Shown here: positions 36,919 through 47,735 of the stretch, in pieces
Numbering within the stretch: the first letter of the stretch is position 1
Layout of the letters: every line of letters starts with the position of its first letter
Source: Pyronema omphalodes
Lineage: Eukaryota; Ascomycota; Pezizomycetes; Pezizales; Pyronemataceae
Length of the DNA stretch: 64,000 nt
Reading direction: 5' to 3'
Assembly: GCA_024516155.1 (NCBI GenBank)
Contig: JAJJXM010000009.1
Coordinates: forward strand, 372,001-436,000
Program-made: the position numbers and the translations under genes
The notes under the pieces: generated by a model
The model's input: only the letters and a program-made list of their open reading frames with translations
What the model was told of the DNA's origin: nothing
Databases searched by the model: none

Positions 36919-39230
36919 TTACGACTTATGCTTTTTCTTACAATCCTCACAAACAAATCCCGGCACACCCTTAGGCCAATTACCGACACAAGTGCGATGA
37001 TAATATTTTCGCACACAGTACTAATACAGAGAAAAAAATGTCAGCCTTGTTTTCCGGAAAAGAAAGATGCAAGGAAACCAGAGATTTAAACGTACCTCGT
37101 CTTCGCACAGTACCATATGTCGATAATTATACAGCTTCTTGCAATCCCATAAACAATGCATTTGATAGCTATCTCTTACGGTTTTTGCTTCTTCTTCCTT
37201 CTTTGCCTGGTTCCCCTGGTTAAGTTCCCTCCTAACCATCATCTGGATATCATCGTCGATCTGTACTCGATCAGATAAATCCATAGGGTCGGTCTTGGCT
37301 GCTGGTATAGGATCATATCCTGGAGCCAATCCAATTTTGTAAGGAACCTTCCCATAAGAACTCCAATTTTGGGGACCGCCTTTGACATATGCTATGGCCT
37401 CCCAGTACACCGTAGTGTCGATGGCGCGGGCTCTCATCAGGTCGGCAAGTTTTTTGATAAACTCGATCAAGAGGTCACTACCAAGACGCTCTTTATTAAG
37501 CTTTGTAAAGCGATAGATAGCTGCTGGAAGAAAATAGTTTCCAGGAAGATCCTCTTTCATGAAATGAGCATCCCAGAGTTTCATGAACGCTTTTTCCAGT
37601 GGAGAAACGTCGGTAAATTCGTCTAGGGCCTGAATATTATCCAAGAAAATGTTAGCATATAAACAGTGGAGTGTGTCTTGAAGGGGGCTCACAGCTTCGT
37701 GCTCCCGTTGTATCCAGTAATCGTCCTCGTCCTCATCACTATCACTGACAAGTTCGCCAGGTTGAATATAGCGCCGAGATCGCGTGCTGATGTAGACTTT
37801 TGATGTTTCGGTGGTGTGAAGAGGCGCGGGGACTCTATATTTTTCCCTTGGCCTATTAGGAAGCATGGGCAAGTTTTCCCAGTCGACTTTTGACCATGTT
37901 CGGGTTTTCACTGCTTCTGTTTCAACAGCTTTCTTATGACCCCAAGATTTAATTATCGTAAAATTCTTCTGTAAGAGATCCACCTCATCTTCGTCTGCCA
38001 GATCGACAAAGATATCAATCACAGTGTCGGCTGAAAACCCGTTATCTTTTTCTTTGCCTTTGGATGGTAGTATGAGCTTTCGCTCTGGACAGACTTTGAA
38101 GGATAGCCTTGGATGAATATCGCGGAAATGAAACTTCAATTGATCCAGGGATTTAGACCGATATCCATCGCAAAGAAAGCAGGTGTATCCTTCAACTAAA
38201 TAGCATGTTTGCTCTTTCATATTTGCTTTTCCAAAACGTTCCACGGGGGCGAAAAGTGCGTATACCAACGCTACTCTTGAGCCACTTATACTAGTAGGCT
38301 TTTGTGTTTTAGTTATAGACGGATAGATTTTACCAGGTTGAGAAGTAGAATTAAGAAAAGGTCCATTGTGATCTATTTTTAGGATCAATTTGGTTTTTTT
38401 CTGTAAGCATTTTGGTAAGTAAAAAAATACGGGGGCGATGTATGAACTGCCATTGTCCCAATCTCTCTTCCATTTGGCTACCAAGGGAATGGATCCAAGG
38501 CGTTGTTTCGCGGAACCTCCCAATATCGTTGATGGCCATGGAGCTGTTTGATCGACTTGAACTAGGCTCAGTTCATATCGATATGTTTTTGCAAATGACA
38601 GTTGTGTTGCAACAACGAAATCAGTACTGTTAATTGCAAAACCTCCATGAAGCATATTTATCGAAACGTATTTGCTGGGGCCGCAACTGAGGATACACCA
38701 GCGCATTTGTCGAAATACAATTTGGCTGTCATCCACAAGCGGTTTTGAGGAAAGGTCATCCTTCAAATACCACACTTTCAAAGTTACAAGACACCCAATA
38801 TCAATACTGTCTTTTGCTGCTGCTGTGCCGTCGGTCCCTTAAATCAGCCTGGAAAGCTATAATATCGACGAGAGAAATAATCTTGTCGGCCGTACGTACC
38901 AGATCTACCGGTTTTCCGTGATTTTTTGGTACGGATTTTCATAGGTGTGATTGTAATAGTGTTGCCGTTCAGTGGTGTAAGTCCAGCAACGATCTCTTCC
39001 AGAGTCTTTTTACGTCGCTGAACGTGATGCAATAAACTCGAATCGCAATCTTTATTCTTCTCAACATTGTTTACAGCCTTAGATCCATCTCGCTTCTGAT
39101 TGGCATCAAGGACAGTACGGATATTTCGCAGTAGAAACGGTCGTCGATGGAAGTGCGAGGAATATAGATAGTTGGCAATGGTTCCGGCGAATCTCTGTCG
39201 CCTATTTTCTTCGATTGCCGAGACATCCAT
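36919..39230 (-). CDS. SUZ12: Polycomb SUZ12 homologue with C2H2, VEFS box and C-terminal PHD-like finger
   Basis: Exons 39230-38900, 38822-37096 and 37020-36919 give about 719 residues. A C2H2 finger lies at about 325-347 (CFLCDG...HFRDIH). An acidic stretch (SDSDEDEDD) precedes the VEFS box (about 460-580, including SPLEKAFMKLWDAHF and AIYRFTKLNKERL). SUZ12 is the scaffold subunit of PRC2, binding the H3K27 methyltransferase through VEFS. After VEFS the protein carries C667, C671, C683, C688, H694, C697, C710 and C713, a C4HC3 pattern matching a PHD finger, completed only after the last 75-nt intron is removed. The intron 1 acceptor is uncertain: 38838 would add five residues to the chosen 38823. 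The N terminus could extend further upstream. Confidence 0.88.
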
Positions 39231-40929
39231 TGGATGAGGATTTGAATACGTTTTTCTTATTTATCGAATCAGCCAAACGTGTTGCCAGAAGAATGGAGTT
39301 TCCAGGCGAGGTGCACACGACACTAACGCTACTTTCTTACAACTTTACTTGCAAGAAAAGGCGAATGATGGAGAAGCTGCAGGTGGGACTGTGCGAATAT
39401 AAGGCGTTCGTTTGTTGCTATAGATCGGGCGTAGATAGAAAGTCGCGTCGTGCGGTGGTGTACCAAAGTACGTGCTTGGGTATGACATAGTTGGCCGTGA
39501 AATTTTTAGGAGACAAACGCGCAACCGCGAAGCAAACGCGAAGCACACGCGGTTACGTAACATTCAACGCGTTTGCACATTACGTCATGAACAAAGACGC
39601 GATTATTTTACGCGTGGTCACGGTAGCTGAGATAATATTTATGGCTTGATAGTTTCTATTGGTAACTCAAGTGTTGATCCCAATGTAGGGCCTCAGCCAT
39701 GGGATTTTCAAACTCAAGCACACAATTATACGACGGACCTCCGATCGTGCGCAACCAAGAGTCCGCCACTCGGTAAGAGACATAGAACTACGCACAACAA
39801 GCTAGAGGAGGAATCCGGTGATACATAAATTTCAAAATTTATGCGCAATCCTTGAAGAACTAAATTTAAAACGAAACAGCAACGAGGCGAACGAAATACG
39901 GAGGCAACGCTAGGCAACAGCACACCCCAAGGCGGAAATTCAAGGTTAAGGAATGCGCAATTGGCTTGAGGTTAGTCTATTCGATGCATGATGAAGAGGA
40001 ATTTTTGCATATCACGTTTGTTCTCATTTGTTCTAGCCCTTCTTTGTAATGATGTAAGGTATGATAGGAATATTTGCGTGATATTGAACCACGAAATCTT
40101 GCATGGCCAGCAAAAGCCTAGAATCCGTAGTTATAGAATGAATAGTACTGTATTATGTACCAATCCTTTACATCATAAATAATTCCCTGTATTGTAGTAC
40201 TTATCCATACCAGTCGTGAGATGACAAGAAGAGAGATCGACCTAATAAATGATAGGTACCAACGGGCAGTCATACTCCATGATATCTCAGATTGAAAAAT
40301 TCCTACAGGGTTGTTTTACTTGAACTGAAATGCCTAGATCTCTACTGGAATCTACTAATCTGCAAACATGACATTTAGCAGTTGGCACCTGGCAGTTGGC
40401 TTGACGTTGAATAAATTATCTACCGAAATAACCCAACTTGAAATAGGGTTTAGGGCTAGCAAGAATATACTCCCCTTATTCTCTCACGTTCGGATGCTAA
40501 CTACGCTAAACACCATGAATTAGTCATATCTTTATGAACAAACTGAGGGGTAATGAAACAGGTAGGTGAGAATTATTGCTTACTAATATGCTGAAGGTAT
40601 CCGGCTTCACCAGACACGGGACTAATCACAATCAGAAATTCGTTTACGCCTTTTCACAGGAGCCTTATTTCAAGCATGTTTTCTTTGCAGAGATTTCGCC
40701 TTCTGAGCCAACCTTGAAATTCGCTCAGATGACTCCGAGGATTACCATGCACTGTACAGCCTACTTACAGCCTACTTTGCCTGCAACAGGGATTTAACTT
40801 CATCCAATTGAATCTGATTTCACCTCGTCTTCTGTAGCTTGTCGGTAACTGCTCGATATTGACTACTGTAGAGTAACGATATCAACTACATACTGCAGAT
40901 AAAGTGGCTCAGAGATACCTTTATAAATA

Positions 40930-41066
40930 ATCGTTCCTCCATAAGTATCCCAGAAATACCGTCATAGAAGCTCGTTCCTCTGTGAGTATTTCATCAATAA
41001 CTTTATACATACTCGTTCCTCTGAAAGTATCTCATCAATATCTTTATACATACTCATTCCTCTGAT
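40930..41066 (+). repeat. 41-bp tandem repeat, about 3.4 copies
   Basis: Units start near 40930 (most diverged), 40970, 41011 and 41052 (partial). Each contains CTCGTTCCTC followed by AGTAT.TCATCAATA and TTTATACAT. Identity rises towards the right, as in arrays that grow at one end. Confidence 0.75.
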
Positions 41067-41203
41067 AATTCTTCCCCTCCACTACGCGTGCGCAGTTCAA
41101 CATATCCCCACATAAATCCGTGTATGTCACACGTAAGATGCCCAGTCACCCCAGACCCCCGCACACCTTCTGACTCCTCCGTTGTGTAACGCACCGTCTC
41201 ATT

Positions 41204-41292
41204 AGGATTTAGATAGCACCCGCATCTTACCCATCCCATCCCCTCTCCACTCAGGATTTGGATAGCAGCCGCATCTCACCCATCCCATCCCC
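41204..41292 (+). repeat. Direct repeat, two 40-bp copies 49 bp apart
   Basis: AGGATTT.GATAGCA.CCGC followed by ATCT.ACCCATCCCATCCCC occurs at about 41204 and 41253, within the promoter of the downstream gene. Confidence 0.75.
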
Positions 41293-41365
41293 AGCATCAC
41301 ATAAAATTTCATAGCGAGGAAGCTAATACATAATTCACCCCTCCGCACTTCCCCCATCAACAATC

Positions 41366-43086
41366 ATGCCCACCAAAAATAATACTACCATTCATCAAAG
41401 GTCTCACAGCAGCGACTACGATACTTCTGACTCTTGGGAGAAGCTCGAAAGATCGCCATTATTACCACCACTAAACCCAGAAGAACTGGTTGCTGAACAC
41501 CGTAAGCTCACTGCTGAACTCCAGGAGGCCGCGGAGGTGAGAAGACTTGAGGACGAACAACAGAACATCATCTCGCAGCTTCAACAAGTCAAAATGTCAG
41601 GCCCAAACCATAGACCTCGTGATGTATGTCTTATCCCCGCTACCAATATTGGTCTTGTAATTTCAAGAATAAAATAATTAACAAAAAACAGCATGCTCGC
41701 CGCAACCGGAGCCGAGTTCGCAGCCGTAGCCGTGTCCGTAGCCGTAGTAGACCCGGTAGAAAAGCCGACTACTACTACAGTTCCGACGAAGAAGACCGGT
41801 ACTACGATAGTTCAGGAGGGTTAGGTTCTCCTGCGGTGGAGGTTCCTTATCCAAACCGAAGACTTTCCCGGCCCGGAACTCCAGACTATCATGATCGCTG
41901 GACCGATCGAGATGACAGCCCTCAAGGACGTCGTCGTCACCGCACTCCAGGTCCTGAGAGTGGTCGCTCTCGTACGCCTGGTCCTCGAGAGCGTCGTTAT
42001 TACGATGAGAAACGAATTACCACCCTCGACCAACCTCGTCATCGAGCCAGTGCCGCCATCGAATATGTTTCAGCCGGTGGCCCAGTCTCTCCTGAAGGCT
42101 CTCCAATCGCTCAAACCTTCGAAGAAGGACGAAAGCGTCATGGTGGGCATCCCGGTCGGGTCCCAGCCCCAAGAGCACCTACTGTCCCTTCTGCGTGGTA
42201 TGGTTCTGGTACAACGTCCAAGCCAGCTCCAGGTGCAGCCCCTCCTCCTCCTCCCCCTCCTTCTATGCACATGTATCCCGGTACCGGTGTTGCACCGGCA
42301 CCAGGACCACCAGGACCATCCAGACAACATGGTGCTGCACCAGGACCATCAGGATATGGTGAAAAACGAGGCTATAGAAATTCCTCTCCGCCTCCCCCAG
42401 GACCTCAGAGAAGAACGAGTAGTATGACATACATGGGAGTTCCAGGTACACCGGCGACTTCTTCACAGGAGCTTCTAATCCAACAACAACACCATCTCCA
42501 GCACCATCAGCAACATCCCCAGCATCCAACATATCCTCCTCAACATGATCCTCGTGACCCACGCCATGCCCCAGCTCCACTTTCAGCCCCCCATCCATCA
42601 TATCCTCAGCATGATACCCGCCATGCTACAGCTCCAGCCCCAGCTCCGCATGCTCAGTATCCCCAGAATGATCCCCGTGACGCTCGCCATGCTCCAGCCC
42701 CAGCCCCAGCTCCTCAATATCCCCAAAATGATCCCCGTGACGCTCGTCATGCTCCAGCCCCAGCTCCTCATTCTCAATACCCTCCGCAACACTTAGGCCA
42801 TACTCACCAACGACCTCCCTCTCAGCCTATCATAGAGGACAAACAGCCTATTAGGCTAACTGACTCTTCCGGAAGAGTGTTTTCATTGCCGTTTTTGAAT
42901 TGCAAGAAATGGAGTAGTTTCAGGAAGGTTGTAGAGCAAGCTTGTTATTATCTTGAGGATATAGGACCGTATGTGAAAGATGGAAAATGGGATGTTCTAG
43001 ATGCTGGTGTTATTGTTACACGGGATTCTTGGTCTGAACTTGTTAGGCCAGGTTGGAATTTGTCCTTGATTATCAGAAGATACTAA
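41366..43086 (+). CDS. Disordered RS/PQ-rich protein with C-terminal ubiquitin-like (ULD-type) domain
   Basis: Exons 41366-41623 and 41692-43086 give 550 residues. The N terminus has a short coiled coil (EELVAEHRKLTAELQEAAEV). Exon 2 opens with Arg-Ser repeats (RSRVRSRSRVRSRSR), then a long Pro/Gln/His-rich region. The last 80 residues (IRLTDSSGRVFSLPF, then CYYLEDIGPYVKDGKWDV and RPGWNLSLIIR) match the fungal ubiquitin-like domain I know as ULD. Function is unknown; RS repeats hint at nuclear or RNA-associated localisation, which is inference only. Tandem 60-bp units encode YPQNDPRDARHAPAPAP. The intron is 68 nt, with a GTATGT donor and ACAG acceptor. Confidence 0.88.
42536..42786 (+). repeat. 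Coding tandem repeat, about 4 units of roughly 60 bp
   Basis: Each unit encodes YPQ(N/H)D(P)RDARHAPAPAP with variation. The last two units are nearly identical at DNA level, indicating recent duplication. Confidence 0.8.
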
Positions 43087-43683
43087 ATTTCGAGATTAAC
43101 TGCAAAGAGAGGAGGAGAGTTTCAAATATAGCTAGGCTGGATGGGAAGAATACTTACGACGAAGATAAATGAAGGATTCTGAAGACAAAAATTATGATTT
43201 ATGATTTATGATGATGGGTTTTTTTGATGAGGGCAATAAATTTGGGATTTTTTTTTCTAATTTTGAACTATAAGAAAATATTAAATTCAAGAGTTATTTA
43301 TTGATTTTTTGAGATCTTCAACTTGATGAAGGTGTGATTTGACAAGTTCCTGGTCGTCTCCGAAGGATCAACTCCGGCTTGCATGTCAGGGCTTATATAT
43401 CGCTGCTCTAGTGCTATCTATCCGAAGGCAGACCAAGCGGCGTCCGCACAGTTTCGCCTACATACTCTAGCGCCAGGTTAAGCTCCGCCTTGCCGCAGTG
43501 TGGGGTAGCTTTTGGTGGGGGTGCAGTGAGATTACCTGAGCCATCCTAGCCGGGTTGTGCTACATAATCCACCTCTGAGCCACTGAAGACGACGGTCATA
43601 GGCAAACTTTACCTCATGTTTTTCCACCTCGAGACATTCTCTCACTTCCACCACCGTCTCCCACCGTAAACAAAATACGCAAT
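43087..43683. other. Intergenic region
   Basis: AT-rich 3' flank of the ULD gene, then a GC-richer promoter stretch for the F-box gene. No gene seen. Confidence 0.5.
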
Positions 43684-45109
43684 ATGGCGTACTACACGCG
43701 TCCACCCATCGATCCAGAACGCGACATCCTTCCTACATACGAAGATGCCGTTGCAAGAGACCCTATCGGTATTATCGCTCGCTACATCCGCAAGGAAGAT
43801 ATGTTCTCTGCAGCAGTGGTTTCTCGTAACTGGAACAGAGCCATTACTCCTGTCCTCTGGGAGTCTCCGCATACATTCTGGGGAATGGGAGAACGTACGG
43901 AGCTTAGTAAGTCTGCTCATCCTCTCGTCCTGCCTGTTATACCCGCTCGCCGCTCTAACGACTTCAACTACAGCCTGTTTCCAGCTCTTCTTAGCTGCGG
44001 TGACCAAAAGCGATAGGAAATTTCCGGATACTACACACCTTTCCCTGGTCTCCATCCGGTCCACCCTTTACACTTCCATCTCCCCGAAATGGCTCTGTAC
44101 AATCCTCACTCAACTTCCAAATCTCCGTGTGCTCAATGTTGGCTCGTTTCCATTCTTTGATCACTCGGCCCTCTCCACTACCGGATACCTCCAATCTCAT
44201 TGGTCCCTTCAGGAACTCTCCGCTTGCTCACATAATGCTACAGCCTCTGGTCTCTGCACCTTACTCTCCAGACTACCATGCCTGACAACTCTTGACCTTA
44301 CCAGCTGTTCCGGGGCGAATATCGCTATTCATGCCATTAATGCTATTTCATCTCTCCATAAACTCCGTACCATATCACTTCGGGATCTAAAGCTCGACGA
44401 TGATGGAATCAGTACTCTACTCAAGACTTGTGGTACAAGGATCAAATCCCTTGACCTCAGGGGAAACTTCTTGACTGATAAAACTGCAAATATGCTTCTT
44501 GACCACTGCTTTACTCCTCCAAGCTACATGCGTCTAGGAGCTGTGTTGGAGGATGGGTTAACCCATCTTCGTATTGCTGATAATTTCATTACTCCCACCG
44601 GAGCTGCAAAATTGATCAGGAGCGGCAAGTTGGTTAAGTTGGATGTTGGCGATGTGACAGTAGAGACCTCGGTTCTTAGCATGTATGCTTATGAGAGTTT
44701 ACAGACACTGAGGGCTGGATACAAGACTGTGATGAGGAAGGGGGGAATAAGAAGACGGATGCTACCAGCTTTGAAGACGCTTATCTTGACGGAAGTTCCT
44801 GAATGGGGAGATTATGAGGAATCAGCCGCGTTGGTCGAGTTTATTACGATGACTCAGCAACAAGAGGGTGATTCTCTAAAGGTTCTTGAACTGGAAGTGA
44901 ATACAGGAGGTGATAGTACAGGGGATTTTAGCTTCTTTGAGGATCATAACACTGGCAAGATAGCGACTTTGGAGGCTATAAGAAAGCTTCGCGAAGCAAG
45001 GAAATGCTGGGAGGGAAGGATTCGGGTAGTTAGAAACCATGGAGGAAAGGAGTGCATGGAGACTGGCGTCGAGGGCGAGAGATGGGGATTGGTTCGAGAG
45101 GATGTTTAG
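43684..45109 (+). CDS. F-box-like / leucine-rich repeat protein
   Basis: Exons 43684-43906 and 43974-45109 give 452 residues. The N-terminal part (DPIGIIARYIRKEDMFSAAV, then SRNWNRAITPVLW) has the layout of a fungal F-box. Leucine-rich repeats follow (LPNLRVLNVGSFPFF, LPCLTTLDLTSCSG, LHKLRTISLRDLKLDDDGI, IKSLDLRGNFLTD, LTHLRIADNFIT). Such proteins act as substrate adaptors of SCF ubiquitin ligases, with LRRs binding the target; the target here is unknown. The 67-nt intron (GTAAGT to CTACAG) joins two frames that separately would look like two genes. Confidence 0.85.
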
Positions 45110-45588
45110 AACAGGTATTGTGTGGAGTTACTGAACGAGGTTCAAAAATTTGTTGAGGAGATATATCTGTTACTGTGTCAGTCCATTTGCTGGATGCACT
45201 GAATGGCGGAATTACGCGGGATACCGTTTGTTATCGGTGGCTTTTACGGATTTCCGGCTTTATATTTTTACTAATCTATTCCGTACATACTTCAACACTA
45301 ATGAAGGTCATCACTATATAGCTAATGAAACCTAATTTTATTGTTGTGTAAACATGATCTGAGCCAAATTCAGACTAAGTACGGTTGAAATGCTACAGGT
45401 TTTGTTTAACAGAAGTACCGAACTATCACCCTATGCTCAATATCGCACTCACTAAATCCACTTCTTGTAACATAATCTCTCATAATTCATTCTTTAAATA
45501 ATGTTACAACAGAGAATCAGACATAAGTATCCATCTTCATAATCATGCAAGCCATAAAATCGTTAAAACCTCCTTCTCTAGTTCTAGC
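45110..45588. other. Intergenic region between convergent genes
   Basis: Shared 3' flank of the F-box gene and the disordered protein gene. Nothing further seen. Confidence 0.5.
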
Positions 45589-46338
45589 TTACCACTTTCC
45601 AGATCTCTCAGCACTTTCCTTAGTCTTATCCAACGCATTCTGGTCACCCTTAGTACTTCTCTGACCGGGGCCAGTCCCAAACGGCACATCCTCTCTATCC
45701 AAAGCCCTCTGTTTAGGATCATACTTAGGGTCCGCAGCCCCCAAATCACAAGCCGGAACACGGGATTTATCCGTTCTTCCAAACTTCACCAATCCTTCCC
45801 TTTGTCTCTTACCACCTTTTCCTTGCTGCTGGCCATCGTGGTGAAGTTCACGACTCGTCATACCGGATCCGGGGTGTCCACCGCCCATGTGCACGGATTG
45901 TGAGGTCGCTCCGGGCATCCCTTCAATTCCGACGGGGTAAATGGATGAGCCGATGTCGTTTTCGATGTTGTTGGGTGTCATGGTTTTGTCTTTTGGTGCG
46001 GTACCGGCGGGTAGACATTGGGCGTGGAAGGTTTCGATGTGGTCCTTTGGAGAGGAAAGTTGGCCGGGTTGATGCTGGGAGTGAAAAGGTGTTAGTTGGA
46101 TTTTAATCTAATGATAATGAATAGTGCTAGTGCTAGAAAGGTATTCATTTTGAGGAAGATTTTAGGAGGTAATGTGGAAGGATAAATAAAGAAGGATGGA
46201 AAGACAAACCCCCTTGGTAGTCATGGGATGATCACGAGGTCTGGAAGCATGGAATGCATTTCCGCTGGTGATTGAGGATGGGTTTACGGCGGTTTTCTGT
46301 TTTCCGACAGAGAGAGGAGTTGAGTGAGATCCTGACAT
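45589..46338 (-). CDS. Hydrophilic, intrinsically disordered protein of unknown function
   Basis: Exons 46338-46210 and 46074-45589 give 204 residues. The start MSGSHSTPLSVGKQKTAVNP leads into GHQPGQLSSPKDHIETFHAQ, which spans the 135-nt intron. The rest is rich in Gly, Asp, Lys and Gln with very few hydrophobic residues, and ends TKESAERSGKW. I do not recognise a domain. The composition resembles stress or hydrophilin-type proteins, which is a guess. The join is supported by an uninterrupted frame and a good 3' splice site; the donor GTTTGT is non-standard. Confidence 0.72.
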
Positions 46339-46919
46339 GTTGGTATAGTGGTGATGGTAGTTGTGATGCGTAGGTTTCTGTTAAACGTAAAATATATAAT
46401 ACGATATGATACAATCTGCTTCACTATGGGATTCTTCCTACAAGATATATGTAGACTGTATGAATGCGAAGCTGAAGGCAAAGGCAGTAAACAAGGAAAA
46501 ATGATTTTCGCAAAAATTTTTGATAAACAGGATCAAACCCTTGAGCATCTCGAAAAAAAAATTGGATTAGAGTAATATCCGTTATACGGAATCTCCAAGA
46601 CTCACCCCCCTATGTGAAGATCACGCCTATTATGGTGTCGGCGACTAGTAATGGTGATTGACGGAAGGACTAAAGAAAAGAAGCTTCTGAAGAAGTGACG
46701 GATGAGTTAGTGCTTGCGGAAACAGGATAATAAGAGCCTTTTAGCGGGTGCTAATTGCTTATGGTGCTAAGAGAGAAACGGAGAGATTCACTTGATAAGC
46801 GAGTTTATCAGTTCCATGGGCTATTATTGGTATGGATTATCATAGCGCTATGTATTGAACATATACATTTATGACACCTAGCTATTAGTACTTTGACTTT
46901 TAATACATCCTACGTCGTT
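46339..46919. other. Intergenic region upstream of the disordered protein gene
   Basis: No gene recognised; short frames only. Confidence 0.5.
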
Positions 46920-47735
46920 GGAGTATGATGTAGACAGTCCCGGAGCTCTTTAAACGAGCTCTTGAACCCAAGTCGAATTCCCTTGGTTTCGGAGCTATCA
47001 ATGGACCCCACAACCGTATAGTCAGTTCACCGGTCAACCGAACTGACAGTTCACAGTTTTGTGGTGCAGTTTTGGTGTCCCGGATACACAGTTTGTTCAG
47101 TTTTGCGAGGTCCATGGAACCGGGTAACTGCAGTGCACTGGTTAAACACACAAACCAGTTTAACCGCATCATGAACCAGTGCACGCAGGAATAAACGATG
47201 TATCCGACCTCGTTTGAACACACCGGTGGCCGAGCTTGCCAGAATGTGAACCCTCCCTAGTTTCTGGTAACCAGGTTTCTCAACCTTTACGAAATGGCGA
47301 TGAACATGCTCTCAGTTCCCGCGATGACTTCCGGGCCTGAGCTGCTGTTTTCTAAATGCAAGCAGATCTTAACATCGGACCGCTATTCAATGCAGGAGGA
47401 TACTCTGGAGGCCATCGAAAGGCTCAAGAGCTTCCATCGCAAGCGTCTGCCATGGCTACTGGGGACCTATGTACAAAGTATAGGATTTTGTTTTGTATGT
47501 ACAGAAAAGTATTTATTGTCCCTTTAATATAAACCACTTCCGCTAGATAAACCAGTTTTCACATTTTTGAGCAGTTCACCTAGTTTAAAAAGGCTTGGCT
47601 CGCTCAAACTGGTTTTCGCAGTTTAACCAGTTCATACTGCTTAAAGTAAACTGGTTTATGTCCCCATATAGTTCTCGCATTCCAATAGTCCGTACAGTCC
47701 GTTTTTGCCGCCATTTTGAACTGGTCTGTACGACT
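46920..47735 (+). mobile_element. Degenerate, internally deleted hAT-family DNA transposon (borders approximate)
   Basis: A short plus-strand piece (47261-47440) encodes a hAT dimerisation-domain tail. On both sides lie clustered AACCAGTT/AAACTGGTT motifs in both orientations: 47152, 47549, 47606, 47625, 47648 and, weaker, 47717. An inverted repeat lies at 47128-47143 and 47174-47188 (CTGCAGTGCACTGGTT). Repeated short motifs near both ends are typical of hAT subterminal transposase-binding sites. No terminal inverted repeats or 8-bp duplication could be fixed by eye. Confidence 0.6.
47261..47527 (+). pseudogene. hAT transposase C-terminal fragment
   Basis: The frame reads RFLNLYEMAMNMLSVPAM, then ELLFSKCKQILTSDR and DTLEAIERLKSF. 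It matches the order of the hAT C-terminal dimerisation block (LS.PA.S...ER.FS......DRR..L...T.EA...LK). An in-frame stop at 47258-47260 cuts it from any upstream coding part, so it is a remnant. Confidence 0.7.

Larger units (their letters stand above)
39231..41365. other. Intergenic region with 41-bp and 49-bp repeats
   Basis: No gene supported. The part nearest the ULD gene carries two tandem repeats (40930-41066 and 41204-41292). Confidence 0.5.
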
